From assembly GCF_001625215.2 (NCBI RefSeq), contig NC_030387.2, forward strand, positions 4,244,501 through 4,308,500: a DNA stretch of 64,000 bases, written 5' to 3'. This stretch comes from Daucus carota subsp. sativus. Taxonomy: Eukaryota > Streptophyta > Magnoliopsida > Apiales > Apiaceae. Numbering within the stretch: position 1 is the stretch's first letter; each line of letters starts with the position of its first letter. The notes beneath the pieces were generated by a model. The model made no database searches and was not told the DNA's origin. It saw only the letters and a list, made by a program, of their open reading frames with translations. Of this stretch, positions 32,108 through 43,958 are shown one piece after another. Position numbers and translations under genes: made by a program.

Positions 32108-34190
32108 TGGGGCTCCTTAGAAATCCATTCTCTTTAGAGTCCTTGGAGTCCCCTCTCAACACCATTGGATCATATCCTAATCATACGGTCCGAAGTACAC
32201 AAGAAGGTAATCTATTTTAATTTTATAAAACTCTTTAATAGTCCCTAAACATAAGCTCCTAAACAACCCTGCATATCACAACTTCTAATAACACGGGGAT
32301 TGGCTGAGCGACTGTGATTTATAAATTAATGGGGGCTGATATCCCGCACATTCTTTAATCCTACAAATTAGAGCTCGACTTTACACTATAAAGCCCTACT
32401 TCGGTTTAGTTTCAGACGGCAAGACAACTGCACTGGCAGAACATTAACGGCTGTTAGGATTTATGGGTGATAGACTACAGCCAACTTAACATTTTTATGT
32501 ACTTAGATTTATCTAAGTAGAACATACTGTCACAACCAGAGTATGTCTTTGTAGTGTCTTGTTATCACTGTCAACTGTAATGTTTGTATTCTTGGAAGAA
32601 GTTCAATTCACATTGTTCATGCCCCGAGACGCGAAGACCAATGACAGCAAGAATAAAAGACTTCTACTATCAAGATGTTTGACAGCAGTACTACACAAGA
32701 CAGACAGTTGCAAGGTCATGACAGCAAGTTTGTATTTGACAACAACATTGGTTGAAGCTCCGTAGACAGCAAGTTTTAGCTCGCATGACAGCAGAACACT
32801 AGCGTTCCCAACTAAAGAGTACTCATGAAGCCACTGTCATCACAATCTTTGTTTGACAGCAAGTTCTGGTGTCCCCATGTCATTGGAGATCTTGGATTAG
32901 ATTTGATTCCACATCAAGTCAATCCTGTGGCAGATAAAGATGTTTAACCTTAGGAATGCTGCAGAAAAGATGTTTTGTAGCAGACCTACCAAGCCTACAG
33001 CTTGAAACCCAAGAATACATAAAGTCGTGGATAGCTATCTGGAAAAGAATGAAGTCACTATTCATTCACTTCTGTTGTACTCAAAATAGTATGTTCCTAG
33101 GTTGCTTTTCATAATGTAACAACTGTTGATTAGCATTTTAGGAATGTCACATGGGCTGTAATCTGTAAAGTAGCCGCAAAAGCGAAAGTCTACTTCATAG
33201 ATCTGCAGAATCCGTGGTGCCTAAGTAAGGTTAAACTCTGATATAAGTATAGGAACCTTAACTTGAGCCGGTAAGCAATTTCTGAAAATCAAACAGAGAG
33301 AACACCCAGGGAGTGAAACAAAAGTGCATTCCTTTAGATAACTGAAGCTCGAGAATTATTTTTCGAGGTTGAAGGAAAACAGCAAAATAAATAAACCATT
33401 TATTTATGAAGTTAAACTACAGTTTCATAACTTCGTTTGTATCTTTCTCTACTGAACCATTTATATCTTTAATTAGTTGTTGAATTATGATTTGAATTTA
33501 GCAGTATTGCATTCAACCCCCTTCTGCAATACATTCGAGGACCAACAACGGCAATGAGCGACGGTATGCCCATTTTCTTGAATTGCAGAATAACCCCCTT
33601 TCTTGTGCTTTTAATTGTTGTGGGTTGTATGTACACGGCTTAATTTGGGTTTCTCACTGATTAAGTTGTTTGATAATGTGCTGCACCTTTGTGGGACTAC
33701 TAGTAGGGCAATGTGCTGCAATTCTATGTAAACAGGACTTTTAATTTTGTGTTTTTCCTGTGCTGTTAATGGTTGTAGAGTATGTGTACAAATTGGGTTT
33801 GGTGATCTACAAATATTTTTTATGATATATTATGAGTTACATCATATTCCCTATTAAATGTACGAATAATGGACTTTTTTTTATTAATGCAAAGCCTATA
33901 TTAGTAAGTACACCCGATTTGTGAACTGCAGGAACTAGGTGTGTCCTGCATAGTGTATAGTTTTATGTATAGTGGAATGTTAAATGTTTGGCTGCTTCTA
34001 TTTAGTTTTAGATAGAGTGAAACCACGGACAATGCACTATATGTTTTGCTTAACAGTGTGTGTTGTGTCCTGCATTTATGTAATTTTTGTATTGTCGAGC
34101 ATGATAAAAAGGTACTATGCATATCTATGGTACTACAATACTTGGAATTATATCATTTATTTGAATAATGTTTTTATTTTCTGAATGCAG
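32105..34190. repeat. Duplicated non-coding segment, copy 2
   Basis: This matches 7074-9064. A private 38-bp insert with a T-run (33875-33912) is present. The open stretch 32559-32765 is the decayed equivalent of 7508-7804 and has no recognised domain. It ends in the acceptor CTGAATGCAG at 34190. Confidence 0.55.
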
Positions 34191-34510
34191 GACAAAGGAA
34201 AAAGAGAATTAATCTTATCAGAATACCTTGGTTGGACAGGTGGGAAAACCCTAATAGTGGTGCACATGTCCAACCAAATGCCGGTAATGCCAAGTTGAGA
34301 GAAACTATAGAGATGACTCAAAGCATAATTCTGAGAAATGGAAGGAAACCACCAAGCAGAATCCTGAGAAGGGGAAGGAAACTACCAAGAATCGTTGCGG
34401 AGAATAAAAACTATGAAAACAAAAACTAAAGTGTTAAAAACTCAGAAGCTAATTCAAGTGGTGACGCGTCTAGTGATGAAGTTGAGTTCATGACCCCGTA
34501 AGATAAGTTT
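34191..34510 (+). pseudogene. Unrecognised exon remnant, copy 2
   Basis: Parallel of 9065-9440. Open from MDRWENPNSGAHVQPNAGNA to NYENKN, then a stop, with the frame going on through SSGDASSDEVEFMTP. Here the stop at IELT* of copy 1 is absent (IEMTQ), so between them the copies show the older frame was open for about 120 codons. Family unknown. Confidence 0.45.
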
Positions 34511-35747
34511 GTTCATCACATGAGTGTGATGATGACAGCAGTAAGCATATTTATAGGAGCAAACTGAATATGGATCAGAATTACAAAAAAATAATAAAAA
34601 CAAATGACGAGCACAATTTGCGGCTTGCCTTTTATAGGATGCATGTGGATTTCATTTGTTTAGACACTTCGATAGCATTGAAGTACATCGTATTCACTTA
34701 GCTCAAGCTCAAAAGCTCCCCATTTGTTAAAGATGCCCAAAAACTATTCATGAAAGTGAAAAAAAATAATTGAACATACTTTTCACTAATGTGCCTTTGA
34801 ATTGCAAATGTATTATTTTGGTTGTCCATGCCTCATGTTGCGGCTAGAAAATCATTCATTTCATGTAAACAAGAGTAACGGGACTTCTACAAGTAACCAA
34901 ATGCCATAATTCACGAAAATATAACAGAATCCTAAAGCCTATATTTCCTCTTTGGTTGCACAAAATTTTAGCCTTCTCGTACAAATAGTCCTCGCAATGT
35001 TTATGCTTCATCATTTGTTAGAACAGATTCAAGAACATATAAAATTAAAAGAAAGAGGAAGAAATATACAAAAAACATGTAAAGGTTCATTCATGTTTTA
35101 TACAAAAAATTTCTTAAAATTTTGTGTTTTATAGAATAATATAATAAAGATAAAACTATAAGATAAATAATTAATTGACTTCTGAAAGGATCCTTGTAAC
35201 TATACACAATCATAACATATTTACTTCTAGTGCAGAACAACGATGAAAAACTGACCCCACCTCAAAAACTACAAGGAAAAAAATAGAATTTCTACAATAA
35301 CTACAAGACAACGTATCCAACAAAGAGAAGGAAAATAATAACAATGGAGTTCCTGAAAGAACAAACTAAAACATTCTTAACACGAAATCAAGTTTACGTC
35401 AGACGGTAAAAAAACTAAACAATATTTACAGAAATTACGTAGTAGATCCTTTCTCATATAGTGTCATAATTCCAAAAAGATGAGAAAGCTAAGAAAATTC
35501 AGTAATGATTCAATGTAAATTGAGAAGGAAATAAAGAAACTGCCACCAAACTAGAAAGGAGGTGAAGATGAATGCAGGACATGTGGACTAACAAATGGCA
35601 AGATAATCTCTCTCCCACAAACTCAACAACAAAATAAACTGACGTTAGAATCGTGGAAGGGATGAGTGAGCGCTCAATTTGGAAAGATAATGTAGTTAAT
35701 GATTTAAATAATATAAAATTATAATTAAACTACAGTCGTTAGATGAG

Positions 35748-35749
<2 letters not shown>
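34511..35749. other. Duplicated non-coding segment, copy 2
   Basis: This matches 9441-10034 and 11588-11760 of copy 1 with no insertion at the empty site (about 35421-35438). It holds about 240 bp (35130-35370) that copy 1 lacks. No coding sequence recognised. Confidence 0.5.
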
Positions 35750-35792
<43 letters not shown>

Positions 35793-36690
35793 TCTTATTC
35801 AACTACAAACCACCCTATTCTACAAACTAAAATCCAGCTAAAATATCACTAATATATAAACACGAAATCACTAAATATTTCAACAACCCCACCTCCACCT
35901 CCATTATCTCAAGCTCAACCTCCACTTCCGGCAACTCGAGTCCGCCGCCTTCTCCACGTCTATCGTCCCCCTAGTGCGCCTCTTCCACGTCCGTTGTCCC
36001 TCCAGTGCGCCTCCACCACCAACATCCACTCCACCTCCACCATCCCATCCACCTTCCACATGCCTCATATCCTGCACCTTTGTCGTCTTCATCTCCACCC
36101 CCACCTCCACCACCACCACCGGCATCAGAATCGAGTACAAGAACAGATCCACTGATTTTCACTAATTCTTTGAAATTTTCACCAATTTTACAACACAAAT
36201 CACTAAATTCTAAAGAGAATATCACTAATTTTTAAAGCGCATATATATCACTAATTTGTATAGCAGGAATCATCAATTTCTTTAAATACATCAACAGGTA
36301 TATCAAAGCTTTAACAACGTCGTCTCTGGTCGTTCACGAGATTGAGTGAGTGAGAGATAGTCGAAAAAAGATCAGTGAAGCGGAAGGGAAAGGACGGAGG
36401 TGGTGATGGCGGAGAAAGGATGGAGGTTGTGATGGTGGAGAGACGGCGATGATCGTGATCACGGGAGAGGGACGGATAGAGTTGGTGAAGATGACGGTGA
36501 AATCGGGACTGAGGTGGGTGGTTGTGTTTTCCTCGGTGTGACTGCAGACCTAGAAGGAGGGGAAAGATGGGGCAGATCTGGGTGTAACTATGCTGGCTTA
36601 TTAGTGTTGGTTAGTGCCTTTAGTAATTTAGGGAGTTTCAATAGTGGTTTTTAATTTTTATATAAAGATTGATTTGTATTTGATCATAAA

Positions 36691-36723
<33 letters not shown>
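35750..36723. mobile_element. Copy-2-specific insertion between TA microsatellites
   Basis: TA runs at 35750-35789 and 36692-36723 bracket about 900 bp with no counterpart in copy 1. The edges carry loosely inverted sequence (CAACTACAAACCACC on the left, and CAAATACAAATCAATC on the minus strand of the right), hinting at a decayed terminal-inverted-repeat element. The centre (35880-36130) is a CCACCTCC-type low-complexity stretch that produces proline- or glycine-rich frames with no domain. Family not identified. Confidence 0.35.
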
Positions 36724-36728
<5 letters not shown>

Positions 36729-36872
36729 TTATTAATGTTATTGCTTTATTTAGTTTAAGTAGTAGTTCTCATCCTTTGCCGATAAATACAAGAAATAGTT
36801 AAATTTAAGATTAGAAATTAAAGAGAAATGAAATGCCTCTATTAGTTGAGATTAAAAGAAACACAACCTGGC

Positions 36873-36925
<53 letters not shown>

Positions 36926-38290
36926 TATATATATAAGGAATTTGATTAATAAAATAAATGATTACTTATATTTTATTTAATAACATAACGATAAGATTTC
37001 GGTAAAAGTTAATAAAGAAATATTTAAAAGATTTTTATTTTTTATTTTATCTTAGTCATTAAATAATGAATCTTGGAGAAATCTAGTCAAGCATGATTAA
37101 ACTAATTTATTTTGTGATTATAGGATATAATTAAAAAAATATTTTAGATTTAATTTTAATTTCCATATACTAACAAACTATTTTTTTTTGAAATTGTGAC
37201 TTACAAATTAAAAAGAAGATTAGGCATATGAATAAATTAATTTATACTAATTGTTTATATTTTCCACTATTAGAATTTAAACTTTTTTCCAACAAGGCCC
37301 AGCCCACCTGGTGAGCTACTTATAATTACCGATGACATTTGTAACCTATTTTTTGAAGAAAACCTAATCTAGGTAGCCGCGCTCTCCCGATCTCCGATCT
37401 CTTCTCAGCTCATGAGCTTCTCATCTCGTGATTCATCTCACCTTGCACATTATTTTAAGAAAATCCATAAGTGAATTGAGTGCATATAATATTTTTTTCA
37501 CTTATTTTAATTGTTCTTGAAACTTTGTGTGAGTGATTTTGAATATTACACCTTAATATACATGCTACCTCATATTTTAGATCAAACTAAAGACTAATTA
37601 CTTGTTTGTAGCAACTCTCCTCATATTGGTAATGAAAAATAATGAAAAAAATGAAAATGCTCAATTATTCTCTCCAATAATCTCCAGGTATTAGGCTTGA
37701 TACAAACTCAGTAGTATATTTTTGGTATAACATTAATTTTATCTATAACATTATAATAGTACTATATTTTTCCTTCTAACATGAACTTTTAGTTATTAAT
37801 TAGACCTTAATGGTATACATACTTTGTTGCACAATTATTGGGGCATTATAGTTGATACATAGTATAACACTTGGATAGATATTTTAATGTGCTTAAAATT
37901 TGGTTTTTAGTATTTGGATATCCTATGTTGAAGCCGATTATTGTTATGATGAACTATGTTATTAAATATTTTTTTCTTTATGCTTAAAAGGTGTTCCAAA
38001 CAAAGTGATTATGACATATTTTGTAGCGGAGTTTGCTGGTTTGGCGTAATCAATGTCATTATTTTTATACATCACATATATCCCCACTTTGTAATGACTT
38101 CTCATCAACTCTAAATACAAAAAAAATATGGTGCAAGCAATTAGAGATATCTATTCCTAGAAGTGCTCGCATATACATACGTTAAAGTTTGTAATTTCCT
38201 TTTACATTTTTAAATAATATAGCTCATTTTATTAGTTTTGTTGGTGTGTCCATATGTGTGTATTATTTAACCTTTTGATGAATACCGTAG
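36724..38290. repeat. Duplicated AT-rich segment, copy 2
   Basis: This matches 11911-13911. It includes a TA/CA microsatellite at 36872-36935. Copy 2 has lost some of the CTCATCTCGTGATTCATC repeats and about 400 bp seen at 12700-13070 in copy 1. It ends at the acceptor AATACCGTAG of the MYB exon. Confidence 0.6.
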
Positions 38291-38412
38291 GTTTAAACAA
38301 ATGCCATAAGAGTTCTAGACTTTGGTGGAATAACTATCTTGGCCCTTATTTCAAGCGTGATAGTTTCACTGTTGAAGCAGAGAAAAGGATTATCAAAATT
38401 GAGGCCACCAGT
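38291..38412 (+). pseudogene. R2R3-MYB exon remnant, copy 2
   Basis: After the acceptor AG at 38289-38290, the frame (with one base from a lost first exon) reads GLNKCHKSSRLWWNNYLGP, then YFKRDSFTVEAEKRIIKIE. This is the end of MYB repeat R2 (canonical GLNRCGKSCRLRWxNYL) and the start of R3 (canonical KRGxFTxEEExxII). The second exon of plant R2R3-MYB genes begins at exactly this codon phase, which supports the call. A stop follows soon after (SIE*), and R3 is not completed. No exon 1 seen upstream. The changes R to W and D to Y suggest relaxed constraint. Confidence 0.65.
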
Positions 38413-38518
38413 ATAGAATAGGCCTTTAGAGTTGGTCAAATTAGGCATTTCGTTTCTACATTTCAACATAGTATATGAATGTGATGCTATATGTAGGCCC
38501 TATTGAGTCGTGTAAACC

Positions 38519-39087
38519 TCCTAATATTGAAATTGATCATCTGTAGTCAATCATTAATAGTTTAGGTAAGTAGATTTTCTCAATTGTGAATAATAAAATT
38601 ATTGTTTATATATTATATAAGACATTAATTAGTGCAGTATAAATTAGCGATACTCGCAGTTATAAATAGTGGTAGGGAAACTGCTTTTTAATTTGTATTT
38701 AACAGTTGGTTTGTATTTGATTGCGTATTTATATATATCTTGCAACAATTTTATGATCGGGTCTTATTTCTTCTTGTTTAGATAAACTTATAAATACGAA
38801 GAAAATTGATTTATTTATGTACTACAACGATTTTGTAACGGGCTCCTATTTCATCCGGTCTAGAAAAACTGATAAGCATGAAGCACGCGCTGGTAATAAG
38901 AATGTGGGAATCCTGCAGTTTATATGTATACGTTTTATGATAGAAGACGTATTCGTATCTATCTCTCAATATAGAACTTAAAACTTAATTAACCATCCTC
39001 AATCCAAACATGCATGCATTCTTTTTCAGTCGAATTCAGTGATTTTTCGGTTACGGTATAGCCTTAGTTAACCTTGGGCTTCTACTC
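38519..39087. other. NAC upstream region
   Basis: Here copy 2 homology has ended. The segment is the putative promoter and 5' leader of the NAC gene. No convincing TATA box position can be fixed. Nothing else recognised. Confidence 0.4.
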
Positions 39088-40759
39088 ATGGAGAATCTTG
39101 AGCAATTAAACTCTTGCAATAATTCAGAAGAACAAGACATTAATCCACCAGGCTTTAGATTCAATCCTTACGACTCAGAATTGCTTGAGGAGTACCTTTT
39201 AAAACTAGTGTATCATGAGAATTCACCTGAAGGTCTTGGAATTCCTGCTGTCGATCTCTACTGCGCCGCTCCACAAGAGCTAACTGGTTAGTAATTGCAC
39301 ATGCTTTGGTAATTTGGATGATGTGTTGTTATATGCTTGCAGCAATTCGTCTTTTTATAATTAAAGACTTGTTTTGACAAGTATTGAACCAATGACAATC
39401 GGTAAAGAGAGCGAGAGATATCGTTGAACCAAGAAACTGTTGGTTGCCGAAATTTGTTTCATGATTAATGTGTTAGTTAATTTTTGTTTGTGCAGCCAAG
39501 TACGAAGAACATTGCGAGAATCAATGGTATTTTTTTACGAAGAGAAACAGGAAGTATAGCGGAGGAAATCGACCAAATCGCGGGGCTGGTAATGGATTTT
39601 GGAAGCAGACTAATGTGAATAGACCGGTGTTTAAAGTGCTAAAAGATAAAACCAAAGTTGAGCTGGGGAGAAAGGTTACTCTTGATTATCATGACAAGAG
39701 TTTGAAGACCGCTGGCCAGCGCACCGATTGGAAGATGCATGAGTATAGAGTTAACCATAAACTTCCAGGGCTTCCAAGTAATTACAATACTGCTGGATCT
39801 TCTTCTGAGGTCTGTTATGTGTCTGCTTAACCTTTTATATACTGCATTGCTTATAAACTTCCATACGTGGCCCGTCCTGAGATTTACGGAGTCCTAATCA
39901 AAAATCATTTTTCGAGTTCCTAATCTATAAACTTCCATGTTTTTATCACAAACTGATAAGTCACAAGTGGCCATTGTTCAGTATGTTGTGTACACAATGT
40001 CTTGCTACCTCTTAATTTATTTTCATTGTATTTTTAAAAGTATTGTCTCTGCCTTTTCTTGTAAATGGTCAAAAAATTCGAAAAAACTTCAGATAATTAC
40101 ATGTTTTGATAGATTTTAGCTATAGGCCAAAAATTCATTTGTGTTTGTTGGTGCAGTTGGATGAATGGTGCCTGTGCCGAATATACATAAGTTCAAGAAG
40201 TGGGAATAAAGCAGACGATGCTGGAGCTAATTCCGAAGAAGAAAATGAACAAGAAGAGGTTCCAACTGAAGCAGATGCAACTTTAATCCCGCAAAATACA
40301 GCACCGGCATCCAATGACCAACATTTCGTTGCACCGCAAGAATATTATGGGCAGAATGCTGGTGGATTGGATGCAAACTCTTTTCCACTGAGCACAAATC
40401 CGCTAATCAACGATGCTTTCTCCAACTCAAGTAACTCATTTTATTATGCAAATACAATTGATGGTCAGATGAATTGGATGGACTATAACAATAATTTTGG
40501 GTTGATTGATCATGTGGAGATATATCCTACAGCTGATCAGTTACATGATAATGGTTTTGCTCAGCCCATTAGAAGTTTACCTGCTACTGGATTACCCATG
40601 TTGCCTTACTCCAATTTCAACCAAAGCTCTTCGAGCATTTCTGGAGATTTTACAAGTGGTCAGGGGGACGGATCGTTGGCCTCAGTGGTTTATGGAAATC
40701 GACAGAACAGTTTCAATAGAGGTTCGACGAAGGTGGTTTTTGATCACTTTGGAAATTAA
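39088..40759 (+). CDS. NAC-domain transcription factor
   Basis: Three exons: 39088-39286, 39496-39809 and 40157-40759, with introns GTTAGT...GCAG and GTCTGT...GCAG; the joined frame is 371 codons plus TAA. The N-terminal half is a NAC DNA-binding and dimerisation domain: subdomain A at residues 20-37 (PPGFRFNPYDSELLEEYL), B at about 50-65, C at about 78-105 (YFFTKRNRKYSG...GFWKQT), D at about 124-152 (GRKVTLDYHD...TDWKMHEYRV) and E from 172 (LDEWCLCRIY). The intron positions fit the usual NAC pattern. The C-terminal 190 residues are acidic then Asn/Ser/Gln-rich, as expected for an activation region. Subdomain A differs from the common HPTDEELV form and C has FWKQT where WKATG is usual, so it is a divergent member; the subfamily is not assigned. 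Confidence 0.9.
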
Positions 40760-42335
40760 TGTCTGAACAAGTTTAAGGATCGTAAATTTTCTCTGTTAGC
40801 AATCATATTGTGGTTATTATTTTACATGTAATCTGAAAACGGTCTTTTATGTATTCTATTGATGCGAGATTATTGTGCTCTGATTCGCTTATGCTTGGAC
40901 TCTTGGGTCTTCCCATGCCACTGGGCATAGTTAAGTGGTAGCCTCATACTGGTATGACTCCAGGGCCATGCTAACTGACTATACACATATCTTTCATCTT
41001 TGATTTATTGCATGGGTTTCTGATTCTGTAACATAAAAATCACAGCAAAACAGAATTGATTTTAAGAGGACTAATTAATCTTATGTACCATAAAGTGAGT
41101 GTAAAGTAAGAGGAAATTAAATATTATGAAAAGGACTAGTCAGTAGTATTAGCCCTGGGGGGACTACTAGATAAATTAGAGAGTCCTTGCAAATCTTTTT
41201 GTTATAGTCTTCTCCTCTATCTGTTTTCCTATCTCATCTAGTATATATAACCATAAAAACATATGCTGTGGTCCAATTTGCATGTAGTTTAAAATCTCAA
41301 TAAATCTTATCACTTTAATCTTAAGCTGGTCCCTGCCTAGTGCCTGCTATGCTTATCTATCTACTTGTATCTGTATATCACATATTGCATATCAAAATAT
41401 ATGTGTGTGTTACATTTACACCTCAGATTTCAATTTTATTTTTTGATATTTTAGGAGAACTAGTCGTTTAAAATATAATCTAGTCGTTATGAAAGAATTC
41501 TCGAATTCAAACTCTCCTATTTCAAGTACTATAAAATCCAAACTCCACATATTAATGTGTGGATTTTATTCAGAGATGTCAAAGTGAAGCCACATATCAA
41601 AAATCCAAACATCTTTTTAAAGATCGAGAGATGGGACTTGTATGATTTGATTTGAAACCAGAGAATTGGACAGTAATACTAGGTAGCATATCTTTTGAGG
41701 AGTCTCATTACTTTCAATTGACTGTTGTGCATAAAACACCACCGCCAAGAATAAAACAAGAAAAGTGAAAGAGAAGATCACACTTTTCAAAGCCTGTTGC
41801 TCTGGTCCTCAGTCTTTTCTCTTCTATTATTACACAAAGCTGGTGATTACCCAGCAGAGACAAAACTCACCTTTGTTTTGCATGCAGTTGCATGCACCTT
41901 GAACAAACATAAAACTCAATAAATTAATGTTTCCCTAACTAAATATGAATTTTAGGTTGCATTGCATTCAGCTTCTCAATGGGTTCAGTTAGTTCTGGTC
42001 TCAACTTATATTGACAACTGTTCAAGTATAATAGAGAAGTGTGAATCTGTGCTATAGCTTTTAAGTGCTAGACATCTTTCTAATATCTTCTGTACTCTGT
42101 TCTTTCTCTTTCTCTGCAACTCTACACCTTAGCTTTGCCATAAATATTGTGAAGAAAAATCTAAACAGTGCAGCTTTGCCTCTGCTGTCTCTTCTTTCCT
42201 TGCCTTGTTTAGAACCTTTGGATCTTTCCTTGTTCATACTCTTCAAGAAGCTGTGTTCTTAGAACCCAAGAATTCTCTGACTCTGTTTTCATCATATTTG
42301 GTTAAGATTGTGAAGTTTCAAGTTTGTGTAGGAAC
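40760..42335. other. Intergenic region between NAC and LRR genes
   Basis: 3' flank of the NAC gene and promoter and leader of the LRR gene. Pyrimidine-rich sequence at 42090-42300 is likely 5' UTR. Open stretches here (both strands of 42061-42262) have no domain and no proper ATG on the plus strand. Nothing else recognised. Confidence 0.5.
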
Positions 42336-43958
42336 ATGAAGAGTATCATAAAATCAAGGGCCGCTTGCATGGTTCTTGTTTTCATTTTTCATTTGATTGT
42401 TGTTTGTAATGGAGAAGAAGATGAAACAATGGGAGCTGTGATGGAGAAAAGAGAGCAAGAAGCTCTGTACTTTGTCATTCAAGGCTTTGTGGGTAAGTGG
42501 TGGAATGGCTCAGATCTCTATCCTGATCCTTGTGGCTGGACTCCTATTCAGGTACTTCTACAGTTTACTCTTTTACACATTTTTAGTTTTTTTAGTATGA
42601 TTAATTACTTAGAATTTGACTCTTATACTTGTTTGAGAGAGTTGTGGAGGGATCATTTTGCATGAATAAATCTTGGCTGTTATGATAGTGAGGTGCTTTG
42701 GAATTTTGTTATGATTTCAAACTTTCGATTTTTCGGGCAGGGTGTTTCGTGTGATATATTTGATGATGGCTATTGGTTTGTCACGGAATTGAACATTGGT
42801 CTCATTCATGAAAATTCTCCTAGTTGTGTCTTGAATATGGAATTTAGCCCTCATCTGTTTGCACTAAAGCACCTCAAGCGTCTATCATTTGTTAAATGTA
42901 TGGTACACAGAAGCCATCCTGTAACAATCCCTACTGAGGATTGGAGTGCACTTTCAGGCAGCTTAGAGTCACTAGAGTTTAGATCAAACCCTGGGCTCAT
43001 AGGAGAAGTTCCGATCAGTTTTGGTAGTCTCACTAGTCTTCAATCTTTAGTGCTGCTGGAAAATGAAATTAGTGGTGAATTACCAACGAATTTGGGCAAC
43101 TTGGTTAACTTGAAGCGCCTAGTGTTTTCAGGGAATCGGTTTACAGGTCAAGTTCCATTGAATTTTGGGAGCTTCGGACAGCTATTAATCATGGACTTGA
43201 GTCGGAATTCATTATCAGGGAATTTGCCTTTAACTTTTGGTGGGCTAAATTCATTGTTGAAGCTTGATGTTAGCAACAATGAGTTTGAGGGTGATATTCC
43301 AAATGAAATCGGAAACCTGAGGAATCTAACCTTGTTGGACCTGAGCAGAAACAAATTTGCAGGTGTTTTGACAAAGTCACTTCAACAACTGAGTTCTTTG
43401 AGAGAATTGGTCTTGTCAAGAAATCCGATAAGCGGAAGCCTCATGAATCTTGAGTGGCATAATCTTCAAAGCCTGATAATCTTAGATCTATCCAGAATGA
43501 TGTTGGAAGATAGAGTTCCAGAGTCCATTTCAGAGCTAATGGGGCTCAGATTTTTGGGACTTAATGACAACAATCTCACAGGCGAGCTCTCGCCAAAACT
43601 AGCAGAAATGCCTAATATCACAGCAATGTACCTTAACGGGAACAATTTCACCGGCAAGCTTATGCTCGCTGAATCATTTTATGCAAAACTGGGAAGGCGT
43701 TTCGGGGCCTGGGACAATCCAAATCTTTGTTACACATTTAATTTCTCGTCAACCAGCCATGTTCCTTTCGGGGTAAAACAATGTCAAGGTCTGGTCAATC
43801 TTTATGCGACAAAAGCTGGTACAAGTTCCAAGTTGGAGGGGAATGTGAATGAGGTTCCCCTTTCAGTGGCTTCTGGGGAACACAGAAGGAATGAGATTTC
43901 GTATGCTTATGTGGTAAATATGATGCTGCTGCTTTTGTTCATGGCCTCTTCCAAGTAA
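42336..43958 (+). CDS. Secreted LRR protein, PII-2-like
   Basis: Two exons, 42336-42551 and 42741-43958, with intron GTACTT...GGGCAG; 477 codons. Residues 1-26 are a signal peptide (KSRAACMVLVFIFHLIVV, then CNG). A conserved N-terminal block (WWNGSDLYPDPCGWTPIQ) is split from GVSCD by the intron. About ten leucine-rich repeats follow (SLTSLQSLVLLENEISGELP, LDLSRNKFAG and so on) to about residue 410. The end is a hydrophobic tail (YAYVVNMMLLLLFMAS), possibly a GPI or short membrane anchor. There is no kinase domain. Layout and length match Piriformospora indica-insensitive protein 2 and its plant relatives, thought to act at the cell surface. I chose the ATG at 42336 because it directly precedes the signal peptide. 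Confidence 0.9.

Noticed and set aside
35904-36235. Overlapping proline- and glycine-rich frames on both strands
   Set aside because: Low-complexity CCACCTCC sequence opens several frames at once; no real gene signal.
42061-42262. Frames on both strands before the LRR gene
   Set aside because: The plus frame has no ATG start and the region is pyrimidine-rich leader; no domain on either strand.
43148-43657. Minus frames opposite the LRR gene
   Set aside because: Antisense of leucine-rich repeats.
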